Notes: generated from the letters alone by a model not told the origin. A DNA stretch of 56,582 bases from UMGS1470 sp051889215 (GCA_051889215.1 JBJFDC010000026.1:1-56582), one strand, 5' to 3'; positions 16,646 through 25,366 are shown, counted from the first letter of the stretch. Made by a program: numbers and translations.

Positions 16646-17620
16646 ATGGAAATATTTTTATCAAGTCTATATTTAATAATTGGCTTGGTGTTGCTTGTTT
16701 TGGGTGGGGATTGGTTTGTTAAGAGTTCAATACAAATCGCAAAACGCACAAAAATCCCGCAAGCCATCATTGGAGCAACCATTGTTAGCATTGCAACCAC
16801 GCTCCCAGAATTGATTGTGACAATTTTGTCTTCCGCAAACGGATCATTTGGCCTCGCGGTTGGAAACAGCATTGGGTCAGTGATCGCCAACACAGGACTT
16901 GTTGCTGGGATTGCGCTGTGCTTTTTGAAACTCAAGCAAGACTCAAAATTTATGAATATGAAATTTGCGGCTTTTATTTTGATTTGCTTGTTTTTGCTTT
17001 CTGTTTCAATCAATCAAAACATTTCTTGGGTTGAGGGAATGTTCCTCATTCTTATTGCCATTGCCTTTTTTGCACTCAATGTTCATGATGCCAAAAAAAG
17101 TTTTGGGCAGTTTGGTCCAGACGAAGATGACACAAAAGATATGAAAACATGGCAAATCGCCCTATTTTTCATTTTGGGTGCGGCAGGAATTGCAGGCGGG
17201 GCAGAACTTTTGGTGCTCGGTGGAGAAAATTTGGCACGCCTTGCTGGAATGAGCGAGACGTTTATTGGATTGACAATAATTGGGATTGGAACAAGTCTTC
17301 CAGAACTTGTGACAACAATCTCGTCCATAAGAAAAAAAGCGGGGAGCATTGGAATTGGAAATATTGTTGGAGCAAACATTCTCAACATTGGTCTTTTGAT
17401 TGGGCTGGCAAGTTGCATCAGTGGCGGGCAGGGACTATTTGTTGACAAGTTGACAATGGCAATATCAATCCCTGTTGCAATTGTTTTGTGTCTTGTTATG
17501 ACAATTCCATTTATGATAAAAAAAGAGTCATTCCGTTTTCAAGGAATAACATTAATTTCAATATACGTTATATACTTTGTCTTTTTAATTATTAATGCAA
17601 TCTTTGGTTATGTTGCATAA
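16646..17620 (+). CDS. Calcium/sodium antiporter (CaCA, YrbG-like)
   Basis: A 324-residue, ~10-span membrane antiporter. Two inverted halves are clear: each has a GxxxxSxxTxLPE-type alpha-1/alpha-2 motif (SIATTLPELIVTI near residue 52 and GIGTSLPELVTTI near 215) followed by GNSIGS and GNIVGAN. It exchanges Ca2+ (or Na+) against Na+/H+ across the cytoplasmic membrane. ATG 16646 is only 2 nt after the tadA stop, so it is the last gene of the walJ-to-tadA run. A DnaA-box cluster follows. Confidence 0.92.
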   Translation: MEIFLSSLYLIIGLVLLVLGGDWFVKSSIQIAKRTKIPQAIIGATIVSIATTLPELIVTILSSANGSFGLAVGNSIGSVIANTGLVAGIALCFLKLKQDSKFMNMKFAAFILICLFLLSVSINQNISWVEGMFLILIAIAFFALNVHDAKKSFGQFGPDEDDTKDMKTWQIALFFILGAAGIAGGAELLVLGGENLARLAGMSETFIGLTIIGIGTSLPELVTTISSIRKKAGSIGIGNIVGANILNIGLLIGLASCISGGQGLFVDKLTMAISIPVAIVLCLVMTIPFMIKKESFRFQGITLISIYVIYFVFLIINAIFGYVA

Positions 17621-17634
17621 AAAATTGGTGGAAA

Positions 17635-17760
17635 TGTGGATAACTTACCCATAAATACCCCCCTTTATCCACATTTTACAAAAAAATTGGCACAGATTTA
17701 TAATTATTCATAAAAATTTATAAATATTACAATGTGGAAATGTGGATAACTTTATCCACC
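17635..17760. promoter_or_regulatory. Cluster of four DnaA-box-like 9-mers in AT-rich DNA
   Basis: TGTGGATAA at 17635-17643 and 17741-17749; TTATCCACA at 17665-17673; TTATCCACC (one mismatch) at 17752-17760. The boxes form two inverted pairs. The ~65 bp between the pairs is almost pure A/T, with a long TTTATAATTATTC-like stretch. This fills the non-coding gap between the antiporter gene and mrnC. It could be a DnaA-binding regulatory cluster. Confidence 0.65.
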
Positions 17761-17771
17761 TTTTTTGTTAA

Positions 17772-17815
17772 AAGGGTTTTGTTTGATTGACGACAAAAAA
17801 CCCTTCTGATAAACT
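17772..17815 (+). promoter_or_regulatory. Hairpin and promoter before mrnC
   Basis: -35 TTGACG (17787-17792), 17-nt spacer, -10 TAAACT (17810-17815). An AAGGGTTTT/AAAACCCTT inverted repeat (17772-17780 and 17797-17805) brackets the -35 box and might bind a regulator. It directly follows the DnaA-box cluster. Confidence 0.5.
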
Positions 17816-17880
17816 AAAAATACGTGTGAATAATATGCAAAATTTGGTGCGTTATGTCAACAAAAGGAAGTTTTTGAAAA

Positions 17881-18279
17881 ATGAATATAGTTTGTGAAAA
17901 TGTTTTGGACAAGAAAAAAATCAACCAAATAAATCCGCTTGTTTTGGCGTTTTTGGGAGATGCAATTCATACTGCTTTTGTTCGCGAAAAAGTTGTGCTT
18001 GAACATTCATATTCCGCTGGACTCATGCACAAAGAAAGTGCAAAATATTGCAATGCTTCACATCAAAGTTTGGTTTTTGACAAATTGCAAGACTTGTTGA
18101 ATGAAGATGAGCATGAAATTGCCTTGCGTGCGCGAAATGCAAAAAATTCACACACCGCAAAACATGCCTCCCTTGTTGAATACAAAAAAGCAACATCATT
18201 TGAGGCGCTTTTGGGATATTTATATCTTGCGGGCGAAAATGAAAGACTAAATGAATTTTTGAGACTTTCAATTATTTAA
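17881..18279 (+). CDS. mrnC: Mini-ribonuclease III
   Basis: A 132-residue RNase III catalytic domain without a double-stranded RNA binding domain. It has LAFLGDAIHTAFVRE (family signature with the catalytic aspartate) and SFEALLGYLYLAG (second catalytic glutamate), as in MrnC, which matures 23S rRNA ends. AAGGAAG lies 8 nt before ATG. In Bacillus the order is cysS-mrnC-rlmB-yacP-sigH; here metG lies between mrnC and rlmB. Confidence 0.93.
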   Translation: MNIVCENVLDKKKINQINPLVLAFLGDAIHTAFVREKVVLEHSYSAGLMHKESAKYCNASHQSLVFDKLQDLLNEDEHEIALRARNAKNSHTAKHASLVEYKKATSFEALLGYLYLAGENERLNEFLRLSII

Positions 18280-18310
18280 GCTTTTATTTTATTGTTTTTT
18301 TCAGACTAGT

Positions 18311-18338
18311 TTGATAAACTATGAAACATATTTAATAT
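18311..18338 (+). promoter_or_regulatory. Promoter of metG
   Basis: -35 TTGATA, 16-nt spacer, -10 TAATAT, then the ribosome site GAGGT and ATG 18360. The leader of about 15 nt leaves no room for a T-box or SAM riboswitch. Confidence 0.55.
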
Positions 18339-18359
18339 AGAGTCAATTTGAGGTAAAAC

Positions 18360-20084
18360 ATGAACAAAAAATATTTAATTACGGCGGCATTGCCATATGT
18401 AAATAATATTCAACACTTGGGACACATTGTTGGCTGTCATCTTCCAGCCGATGTTTTTTGCAGATTCCAAAAGAGCAGAGGGAACGATGCAATATTTATT
18501 GGCGGGTCAGACGACCATGGAACAGCGGTTTTGATTTCAGCAAAAGAGTTTGGAATGCAACCAAAAGAACTTATTGACAAACTTAATGTTCTCAATCACA
18601 AAATTTATGAAACTCTTGACATCGACTACACTTATAATTCTGGAACGAGCACTGAAATTCACTCAAAGATAACACAAGAGTTTTTTGAGGCGCTCGACAA
18701 CAATGGATTTATTGAAGAACGTCCTGCAAAAATGTTGTTTTGTCCAAACGACAACATTGCTCTTGCCGATAGATTTGTTGAGGGAACCTGCCCATTTTGC
18801 GGTTATGAGCATGCGTATGGTGACCAATGCGACAAATGTGGCGAAACTTATGAGTCAACAATGCTCAAAAACCCTCATTGCAAGTTTTGTGGAGAGCCGG
18901 CAGAAATCAGAGAGACAAAACATCTATATCTTCGCCTTGACAAACTTTCAGACGACCTTGATGCTTGGCTTGAGAGCAAAAAAGACATCTTCCGTCCAAC
19001 AGTTTATGCGGAAGCAAAAAGGTGGATTAATGAAGGACTTCTTCCTCGTTGCATAACAAGGGATTTGCCTTGGGGAATAAAAGTTCCAAAACCTGGATAT
19101 GAAAACAAAGTGTTTTATGTTTGGTTTGATGCTCCAATTGGCTACATTTCAATCACGCATGAACTTGGAGGCGATGAACTTGTTCGCGACAGGTGGCAGA
19201 ATCCAAATTGCGAAATTTATAATTTTATTGGAAAAGACAACATTCCTTTCCACACAATTTTCTTCCCAGCAATGATGATTGGTGCAAAAAAATATAACAA
19301 TGCAACAAATGTTGTTGGAATGGGTTTTATGAACTATGAGGGACAAAAATTCTCAAAAAGCAAAAATATTGGGATTTTTTGTGATGGCCTTTTTGATAGC
19401 GATGTTGACATTGATGGACTCAGAGCATATCTCGTGACCGTTATTCCAGAAAACAAAGACAGTGATTTCCGTTGGGAGGGGCTCAAAGACAACACAAATT
19501 CAGAACTCGTTGGAAAATTTGGAAATTTGTTTAATCGCTCTCTCAACATGGCGATGAAAAATTTTGGTGGGGAGTTTGATATTGATGAACGCGATTTCAT
19601 CCCAGATGAAAATGACCAAGTCATGATTGATGCGATAAAAACATATCCCGAAAAGATTGCAGAACTTTTTGACAAAACTCAATTCCGTGATGCATATAAG
19701 ACGATTATGGAATACGCAAGTGTTGGAAACACCTATCTTGAAAAGACCGCACCTTGGACACTGATAAAAAATGGCGACTTGTTCGGTGCCAAAAAAGTCT
19801 TGTGGTTGTGTCTCAATATGTGTGCAAGTCTATGCATTGTTGCAAGTCCAATAATCACGCGAAAAACCAAAGAACTTTGGCAAAATCAACTCGGGCTTTC
19901 GGGTGACCCAACAGCAAGCGGAATGTGGGAAAAGGCGAGCGAGTTTAATATCAAAAAAGGACATAAAACGCTTGCACCACAACCAATATTTGCACGCATT
20001 GACCAAGACAGACTTCTCGACCTTCAAACCCAACTTTCTCGCCGTTTTGACATGAGCAAACTAAAAGACATAAAGGTGGATTAA
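18360..20084 (+). CDS. metG: Methionyl-tRNA synthetase
   Basis: A 574-residue class I synthetase. ALPYVNNIQHLGHIVG holds the HIGH-type motif (residues ~18-23), and a double zinc-knuckle insert follows (CPFCGYEH ... CDKCGETY ... CKFCGEPA near 140-180). The KMSKS loop reads KFSKS near residue 330, a tolerated variant. The enzyme is the two-knuckle type. The C-terminal tRNA-binding appendix (EMAPII-like) found in some bacteria is missing. It probably heads the metG-rlmB-sigH-like operon. Confidence 0.96.
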   Translation: MNKKYLITAALPYVNNIQHLGHIVGCHLPADVFCRFQKSRGNDAIFIGGSDDHGTAVLISAKEFGMQPKELIDKLNVLNHKIYETLDIDYTYNSGTSTEIHSKITQEFFEALDNNGFIEERPAKMLFCPNDNIALADRFVEGTCPFCGYEHAYGDQCDKCGETYESTMLKNPHCKFCGEPAEIRETKHLYLRLDKLSDDLDAWLESKKDIFRPTVYAEAKRWINEGLLPRCITRDLPWGIKVPKPGYENKVFYVWFDAPIGYISITHELGGDELVRDRWQNPNCEIYNFIGKDNIPFHTIFFPAMMIGAKKYNNATNVVGMGFMNYEGQKFSKSKNIGIFCDGLFDSDVDIDGLRAYLVTVIPENKDSDFRWEGLKDNTNSELVGKFGNLFNRSLNMAMKNFGGEFDIDERDFIPDENDQVMIDAIKTYPEKIAELFDKTQFRDAYKTIMEYASVGNTYLEKTAPWTLIKNGDLFGAKKVLWLCLNMCASLCIVASPIITRKTKELWQNQLGLSGDPTASGMWEKASEFNIKKGHKTLAPQPIFARIDQDRLLDLQTQLSRRFDMSKLKDIKVD

Positions 20085-20085
20085 T

Positions 20086-20811
20086 ATGATTATTGAAGGG
20101 AAAAATGTTGTTTTTGAGGCACTAAGTTCTGGTCAGACATTCAACAAACTCTATATTTCAAAACAAAACAAAGATGCCGAAAGTCAAAAAATTATTAATC
20201 TCGCAAAAGAAAAAAATGTTCGCATTGATTTTGTTGATAAGTTTTTGCTCGACAAAAAAACTTTGACGCACCATCATCAAGGGGTTGTTGCCGAAGTCGT
20301 CGATTTTGAATATTCTGATGTTGATGACATTTTGAAACTTGCTGACGAGCGATGTGAACAGCCGCTCATCGTAATTCTTGATGGAGTCAAAGACCCACAC
20401 AACTTTGGGGCAATCATAAGAAGTGCAGAATGTGCCGGAGCACACGGAATCATCATTCCAAAAAACAGAAGTGTCGCCGTGAATGAGACTGTTATCAAGA
20501 CATCAGCTGGCGCAATTTCAAACATGAAAATTGCAAGAGTGACAAACATAAATTATGTCATTTCAGACCTAAAACAGAGAGGGATTTGGGTCTATGGGTT
20601 TGAGGCAGGCAAAAACACAATGTATCAAACAAACCTAAAAGGTCCAATCGCCATTGTGATTGGCAGCGAAGGTGAGGGAATAAGCGAACTAACCAAAAAG
20701 AGATGCGACGACATTGTTTCGATTCCGCTTGCAGGTCAAGTTAACTCGCTGAATGCATCAGTTGCTTGTGGTGTGGCGCTTTTTGAAATTGTCAGACAAA
20801 GGAAGTTTTGA
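20086..20811 (+). CDS. rlmB: TrmH-family 23S rRNA 2'-O-methyltransferase (RlmB)
   Basis: A 241-residue SpoU/TrmH protein with an N-terminal substrate-binding domain (GKNVVFEAL) and a C-terminal knotted domain. The three SPOUT motifs are complete: DPHNFGAIIRSAEC, IVIGSEGEGIS and IPLAGQVNSLNASVA. It methylates 23S rRNA ribose (Gm2251 in E. coli numbering). AAGGTGG precedes ATG 20086. It ends on TGATG, overlapping the sigma-factor gene by one base. Confidence 0.93.
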   Translation: MIIEGKNVVFEALSSGQTFNKLYISKQNKDAESQKIINLAKEKNVRIDFVDKFLLDKKTLTHHHQGVVAEVVDFEYSDVDDILKLADERCEQPLIVILDGVKDPHNFGAIIRSAECAGAHGIIIPKNRSVAVNETVIKTSAGAISNMKIARVTNINYVISDLKQRGIWVYGFEAGKNTMYQTNLKGPIAIVIGSEGEGISELTKKRCDDIVSIPLAGQVNSLNASVACGVALFEIVRQRKF

Positions 20812-21389
20812 TGTATAACGAAAAAGAATTAATCAAAAAAGCAAAAGCGGGAGACCAAGAAAGTTTTGCGGAGATTGTGCGAGAATATAACGTTCTTGTA
20901 AAAAAGATTGTCCGCAAATTCTTTTTGGTGGGCGCAGAACTGGAGGACTTGCAACAAGAGGGCATCATTGCACTTTGCAATGCGGTCTCCTCTTATGAGG
21001 AAACAAAAGAGGCAAGTTTCAAAACCTACGCAACGCTTTGCATAAAGAGAGCAATCATTTCGCTGGTTAAAAAATTTAATTCCAAAAACAACAAACTGCT
21101 TTCTGATAGCATTGCTCTCACAAGTTTTGATGACGATGACGAACTCATTATTGTCCTTCCGTCAAAAAGCATGCTTCCAGATGACAAACTTATATGGAAG
21201 GAAAAGCTTGAAGAAATAAAAAAATTTGTCGCCCAAAATCTTTCGACCTATGAAAAACTTGTTCTCAGTGAATATCTCAAAGGAAAATCATATAGTCAAA
21301 TTGGGGCAGTCGTAAACAAAAATGTGACGAGTGTTGAAAACGCACTTTCTCGCATAAGAGCAAAACTTGCGCCGTTAAAAAATATGTAA
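20811..21389 (+). CDS. SigH-like sigma-70 family factor
   Basis: A 192-residue sigma factor. Region 2 is well preserved (DLQQEGIIALCNAVSSYEE, then FKTYATLCIKRAI), and a region 4 helix-turn-helix is near the C-terminus (LSEYLKGKSYSQIGAVVNK). Gene position after rlmB matches sigH of Bacillus, the transition-state/sporulation sigma factor, and size fits. In gut Clostridia-like lineages such factors may control competence-like or stress functions. The yacP gene normally before sigH is missing. AAGGAAG precedes ATG 20811. Confidence 0.83.
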   Translation: MYNEKELIKKAKAGDQESFAEIVREYNVLVKKIVRKFFLVGAELEDLQQEGIIALCNAVSSYEETKEASFKTYATLCIKRAIISLVKKFNSKNNKLLSDSIALTSFDDDDELIIVLPSKSMLPDDKLIWKEKLEEIKKFVAQNLSTYEKLVLSEYLKGKSYSQIGAVVNKNVTSVENALSRIRAKLAPLKNM

Positions 21390-21416
21390 AAAAATGCCAA
21401 AAATTTTTGGCATTTT
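21388..21416. terminator. Bidirectional terminator
   Basis: AAAATGCCAAAAA / TTTTTGGCATTTTT palindrome between the convergent sigma-factor gene and PIN-like gene. Confidence 0.85.
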
Positions 21417-21437
21417 TGTTTTATAGTGAAATTTGAC

Positions 21438-22160
21438 TCATTCGCCCTTTGTTTGTCCGAGTTTTCTTCCAAACTTCTTTTGCTCGGGTTGCAAAGGAAT
21501 GATGATTTTAAATTTTGAAATACCTTTTGTTTCGGGATGTTTTTGCTCAAATCTTTTGACAACCTGATAAATGAGATCGCGATTTTTAAAATCTGTGTCA
21601 AATGTAAATAAATCTGCTCCAACAAAAATGCTTTCAGCAAATATCCTTGCGTCATGATCATGATTTTGATTATGGTTGCCAGCGAATGGATATGTGGTTT
21701 TTTTGTAGGAGTGTCCATCATGAACTTGAGTTGTTTCATATGGCGCCATAAGGTCAACAACAAGTTCGTCAATGAGTTTTTGTTGATAGTCGTCGAAAGC
21801 CACATGTTGCACGGCAAGTTTGTGGAAAAACAGATTTGGTTTTACTGGACCAAACGAAATGTGATTGTTGAAAACTTCATTTAAGACTGTTGGAGTTATG
21901 ACAAAACGAATTTCTTTTTTGTATGCTCGTTTCAGAAGTGAGAGAAGTGCATCAATTTTTTTCAACTGTTTTTCATTTGAGGGGTTGTCGTATAACAAAT
22001 TTGCATGAGCATAAGAGAGAAAGTCGTTGATGTCAATTCCGCGAGACTTTGAGTATTCCAAAATTTTTGCATCAAGTCCAAAAGCGGAACATAGTGCGTT
22101 ATTATCAAGCGCCAAGTAGTATTCATCATCATTATTTAAAAAAATAATTTTATCTTCCAT
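21438..22160 (-). CDS. PIN-like domain protein (putative ribonuclease)
   Basis: A 240-residue protein with a spaced acidic pattern like the PIN nuclease fold: LALDNNAL near residue 17, a glutamate in PTVLNEVF near 95, then DHDARIFAES near 167 and TFDTDFKNRDL near 183. The order D..E..D..D and the IFAES-GADLFTFD section match PIN domains. A His/Asn-rich NHNQNHDHD stretch precedes the third acidic residue. No antitoxin gene is adjacent, so a toxin role is not supported. No ribosome site precedes ATG 22160; the promoter predicts a leaderless mRNA. Family assignment is by motif reading only. Confidence 0.6.
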   Translation of the reverse strand: MEDKIIFLNNDDEYYLALDNNALCSAFGLDAKILEYSKSRGIDINDFLSYAHANLLYDNPSNEKQLKKIDALLSLLKRAYKKEIRFVITPTVLNEVFNNHISFGPVKPNLFFHKLAVQHVAFDDYQQKLIDELVVDLMAPYETTQVHDGHSYKKTTYPFAGNHNQNHDHDARIFAESIFVGADLFTFDTDFKNRDLIYQVVKRFEQKHPETKGISKFKIIIPLQPEQKKFGRKLGQTKGE

Positions 22161-22166
22161 ATAATT

Positions 22167-22195
22167 AATATATTTTATAACGCGATTTTTGTCAA
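22167..22195 (-). promoter_or_regulatory. Promoter placing the start codon at +1 (PIN-like gene)
   Basis: Minus strand: -35 TTGACA (22195-22190), 17-nt spacer, -10 TATATT (22172-22167), then 6 nt (AATTAT) and ATG at 22160. There is no purine-rich ribosome site in between. Confidence 0.65.
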
Positions 22196-22226
22196 TATGG
22201 ATTTGATGCCCAAACTGTGATTTGTG

Positions 22227-23435
22227 TCATTGCTTGTTTGGAAGCAGCGAGTGATAGATGTAAGTGAATTCTTCTTCGAGAAAAATCATTGGAACAGGAT
22301 AGAGCGGATTTGCTTCTTTCATGGCACGGCGAACAAGTTTTGGAATGTCTTCCTCTTTCAGGTCTTCGATGTAATCGGGGAAACCAAAACTTTTGTTCAT
22401 ATCTTTGATTTTTTGAATGAACGCAAGTGTTTTTTCTTCATTTGTCACAAGGTCGCCAAAAATCCCGATTGCATCACAAAGAGCACCAATTTTTTTGTAT
22501 ATTGTCTTTCCATAAAAACTCAACACTTTTGGCAAAATAATGGCATTTGCAAAACCGTGAGGAGTGTTATACTCACCGCCGAGCGTGTGGGCAATGGCAT
22601 GGACATTTCCAACATATGCCCTTGTGAATGCAAGCCCTGCTTCAAAAGCGGCAGTCATCATGTTTTGACGCGCTTTGAGGTCGCGGGGGTTGTTATATGC
22701 TTTTTCAAGATTTTCAAAAATGAGTTTTGTTGCATGAATGGCATATTCTTTTGTCTCTTTTGTGTTGCCTCTTCCCACAAAACTTTCAATCGCGTGCGTG
22801 AGAGCGTCCATTCCGGTTGATGCGGTTAGATGCTGTGGCAAAGACAAAGTCATATTTGGGTCAAGGACGGCAAATTGTGGAACAAGTTTTGGGTCTTCGA
22901 TTGCAAACTTTTCTTTTGTGTTCGGGTCAACAATGACTGCGGCAAGGGTTGTTTCGCTTCCGGTGCCGCTTGTTGTTGGAATGGCATATAGCGGAGGAAG
23001 GGCATGGGTCACTTTCAAAACCCCACGCATTTGTCGAACAGATTTTTTTGGATTGTTTGCTCTTGCGCCAATCGCTTTTGCGCAATCCATTGCGCTTCCG
23101 CCACCAACTGCAATAATTGCGGAACAATGATTTTGCTTGTATTCTTCAAGTCCGTCCTCAACGTTTTGGATTGTTGGATTGGCAACGGTTTTGTCAAAAA
23201 TGGCATAATTGATGTTGTTTTGTTCAAGCGAATCAAAAACGAGGTTGCATAGTCCCAGTGACAACACTCCCTTGTCGGTCACAACAAGAACATTTTTATG
23301 ATTTGACATTGAAATGTTTTTTGCCATGTCATTTGTTGCCTTGTCCCCATAAAAAACTTGTGGTTTGTTGTATGGAATAAAATACATTGCCACTCGCATA
23401 ACTGCTTGATATGTTCTATAAAACAATTTTTTCAT
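22227..23435 (-). CDS. Iron-containing alcohol dehydrogenase
   Basis: A 402-residue group III Fe-ADH. The NAD(P)-binding GGGSAMDCAKAIG is near residue 115, the metal site includes DALTHAIE and HAIAHTLGGEYNTPHG (histidines near 280-300). The family covers butanol, 1,3-propanediol, lactaldehyde and 4-hydroxybutyrate dehydrogenases; the substrate is not decidable. AGAGGCG precedes ATG 23435. Likely reduces aldehydes to alcohols in fermentation. Confidence 0.92.
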   Translation of the reverse strand: MKKLFYRTYQAVMRVAMYFIPYNKPQVFYGDKATNDMAKNISMSNHKNVLVVTDKGVLSLGLCNLVFDSLEQNNINYAIFDKTVANPTIQNVEDGLEEYKQNHCSAIIAVGGGSAMDCAKAIGARANNPKKSVRQMRGVLKVTHALPPLYAIPTTSGTGSETTLAAVIVDPNTKEKFAIEDPKLVPQFAVLDPNMTLSLPQHLTASTGMDALTHAIESFVGRGNTKETKEYAIHATKLIFENLEKAYNNPRDLKARQNMMTAAFEAGLAFTRAYVGNVHAIAHTLGGEYNTPHGFANAIILPKVLSFYGKTIYKKIGALCDAIGIFGDLVTNEEKTLAFIQKIKDMNKSFGFPDYIEDLKEEDIPKLVRRAMKEANPLYPVPMIFLEEEFTYIYHSLLPNKQ

Positions 23436-23514
23436 AATTCGCCTCTTGATTTTTGATTATATCATTTCATTATATTTTGGCAAAATAAAATATGATTATT
23501 AAAAAAAGAAGAGA

Positions 23515-23856
23515 TTAATCTCTTCCTTTTGAGTCTTGCTCGTGCTTGTGGTCGTTGTCCAAAATCTTTCCATAAATTTTTTTGTGGCCATCACGCTCTT
23601 CGACTTGCCACCCAATCCTTTTGGTCTTTTTTCCGTCGAAATAGAAATATTCGCCCGAGTCACTGTCTCCGATATCAATAATTCTTGGCTCGACGAATTT
23701 TTGGTCAAAGGTTTGCCAAACCTGTTTGATCCAGTCCACGGGATATTGGCAGATTTCGTTTTCAAGTGCATACAAAACCAACATATTTTTCACTTTTGGA
23801 TTGCTCAAAGACATGATGATATAATATCTGTCTCTATAAACTTTTTTTTCTTTCAT
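23515..23856 (-). CDS. Hypothetical protein (113 aa)
   Basis: Not recognised. A soluble, charged protein rich in aromatic residues, with a His/Asp-rich C-terminus (DNDHKHEQD). There is no signal peptide, membrane segment or cysteine motif. ATG 23856 has AGAGG 6 nt upstream on the minus strand. It lies 80 nt upstream of the Fe-ADH gene on the same strand and could share a transcript. Confidence 0.6.
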   Translation of the reverse strand: MKEKKVYRDRYYIIMSLSNPKVKNMLVLYALENEICQYPVDWIKQVWQTFDQKFVEPRIIDIGDSDSGEYFYFDGKKTKRIGWQVEERDGHKKIYGKILDNDHKHEQDSKGRD

Positions 23857-23948
23857 AAAAACCTCTTTGAAATATTTTAGTGCTTTGGAAAAAACTTGTC
23901 AATATGTTTATTTGGAACAAAGTTGTCAAAACTTTTTGTGAGGTGAAT

Positions 23949-24440
23949 ATGACAGCTGTTTCATTTGTTTTTGTGGGAATAACATTAATTCTCAACGGTT
24001 ATTTGATGTGGAATAAAAAAGAAACAAAACCGCTTATTGTGTTTAACTTGTTCACTGGCGGCATGGTAATACTATTTAATATATATGTTATTATGTCTGG
24101 AGGAGAATTGGTTGGTTCTTTTGGTGGACTTTTGTTTGGGCTGACAAATCTCATGGTGGCATTTGATTTGATATTCAAAGAATCTCCGTGGGCAACAGGC
24201 AATTTTTCACTGCTTGCAAGTGTTTGCGCTGTTTCAATTTGTGCGTATAATTTTGTTGGGGGAGACATTTTGAGAGGTGTTATGTGGGCGATTTGGTCTC
24301 TCATTTGGTTATTCGCATTCATTGGCTTTTCTCTCAAAAAACAATTCCAACCCGCAACATTTGCGATGTTTGTTGTGCAAGGTTTTTTGACAACTGGAGC
24401 ATTTGGGCTTTTGCAATTATTTGGCATAATAAAGTTTTAG
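23949..24440 (+). CDS. AmiS/UreI-like urea/amide channel
   Basis: A 163-residue protein with six predicted membrane segments. It follows the AmiS/UreI pattern: start FVGITLILNG, then FNLFTGGMVILFNIYVI, GGLLFGLTNLMVAFD, VMWAIWSLIWLFAF and FVVQGFLTTGAF match positions of the Helicobacter UreI helices with conserved glycines and aromatics. UreI is a proton-gated urea channel; AmiS accompanies amidases. No urease or amidase gene is in this window. ATG 23949 follows GAGGTG. Its 3' end overlaps the convergent ddh gene by 4 nt. Identification is from remembered family features, not a search. Confidence 0.65.
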   Translation: MTAVSFVFVGITLILNGYLMWNKKETKPLIVFNLFTGGMVILFNIYVIMSGGELVGSFGGLLFGLTNLMVAFDLIFKESPWATGNFSLLASVCAVSICAYNFVGGDILRGVMWAIWSLIWLFAFIGFSLKKQFQPATFAMFVVQGFLTTGAFGLLQLFGIIKF

Positions 24441-25366
24441 ATTAAATCCATATAACTTCTGTCAAGAAAAAGATATGACAGCGGAATGTCGAGAATTGTT
24501 TTTGCACCAAACTCCTTGTTTTTTATGGAGTTTGAAAGAGCGATACAAAATGCAATGACAACGCGCGCGGTGAATTTTGGATTGCTTTTTAGGTTGAGTT
24601 CAAATTTCATTTGACCATTTGGGGTTATGACAAAACCCCGATGAAACATGTGGAGTTTGAGACCATTAATTTTTTTCTTGTTGCAAAATTTGATTAGTGT
24701 TTTGTATCCTGCAAAATAGTCGGGCATGTTCCTAATCTTTTTGCATAGTTCTTTTTTGTTTACGCCTTTTGCGCAAGAGACAAAACAAAGTCTCTTGTGT
24801 TTTGATTTTTCTTCGGGTTTGTTTCCAGCAATCGCTTGTTTGATTGCTTTTTTGTTGGGAATGGTAAACTCAATCGCGTCTTCAACACCTTTGAGCTCGC
24901 GAAGCGCTTGAGAATGACCTTGACTCACACCCTTTCCCCAAAACGTTTCTTGAGAAGTGTCAACGGCTGTGAAAATTGCTCTTGCGATGCTAAAAAGTCC
25001 AGGGTCCCAACCGCAAGAAATTATGGAACACTTTTTGTTGCGGCGATTTTGCTCATTGAGTTTTTTGCAATAGTCTTCTATGTGGGCATGATTGTCGAAA
25101 CTGTCAATCGTGTGAAAATTTTTTGCAACCAAAAAAGCTTGTTCTTCAATGTCAGTTTTCGACCCCGAGCACAAAATGATGATATCAATTTTTCTTTTGT
25201 AGTTTGAGATGTTTTCAAACTTATCACAATGAGAGCGAAACCGAGATGTGATTTCCCGTCTTGAAAAAATGCAAACAAGTCGAAATCTATCGTCTTTGAG
25301 AATTTCTTCTTCAACACTTTTCCCAAGATTTCCATAACCCAAAATTCCGATTCTGATTTTCTTCAT
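24437..25366 (-). CDS. ddh: meso-Diaminopimelate D-dehydrogenase
   Basis: A 309-residue NADPH-dependent Ddh. The Rossmann motif GILGYGNLGKSV is at residues 7-18, then CGWDPGLFS near 120 and GKGVSQGHSQA near 145, all diagnostic. It converts tetrahydrodipicolinate directly to meso-DAP for lysine and peptidoglycan. No ribosome site is visible before ATG 25366. The sequence ATAAAT then 6 nt then ATG, with TAAACA 17 nt further up, could be a leaderless promoter, weaker than others in the window. Confidence 0.93.
   Translation of the reverse strand: MKKIRIGILGYGNLGKSVEEEILKDDRFRLVCIFSRREITSRFRSHCDKFENISNYKRKIDIIILCSGSKTDIEEQAFLVAKNFHTIDSFDNHAHIEDYCKKLNEQNRRNKKCSIISCGWDPGLFSIARAIFTAVDTSQETFWGKGVSQGHSQALRELKGVEDAIEFTIPNKKAIKQAIAGNKPEEKSKHKRLCFVSCAKGVNKKELCKKIRNMPDYFAGYKTLIKFCNKKKINGLKLHMFHRGFVITPNGQMKFELNLKSNPKFTARVVIAFCIALSNSIKNKEFGAKTILDIPLSYLFLDRSYMDLI

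Noticed and set aside
17621..17880. Full chromosomal origin (oriC)
   Set aside because: No dnaA or dnaN in the window and no switch of gene strand on the two sides; only a DnaA-box cluster can be claimed.
18280..18359. T-box or SAM riboswitch before metG (and before alaS, glyS, asnS)
   Set aside because: Leaders are only about 15-70 nt, with promoters or genes immediately upstream; no specifier or antiterminator fits.
19345..19360. Defective MetRS because KMSKS reads KFSKS
   Set aside because: Other catalytic motifs and both zinc knuckles are intact; substitution of the second residue is tolerated in class I synthetases.
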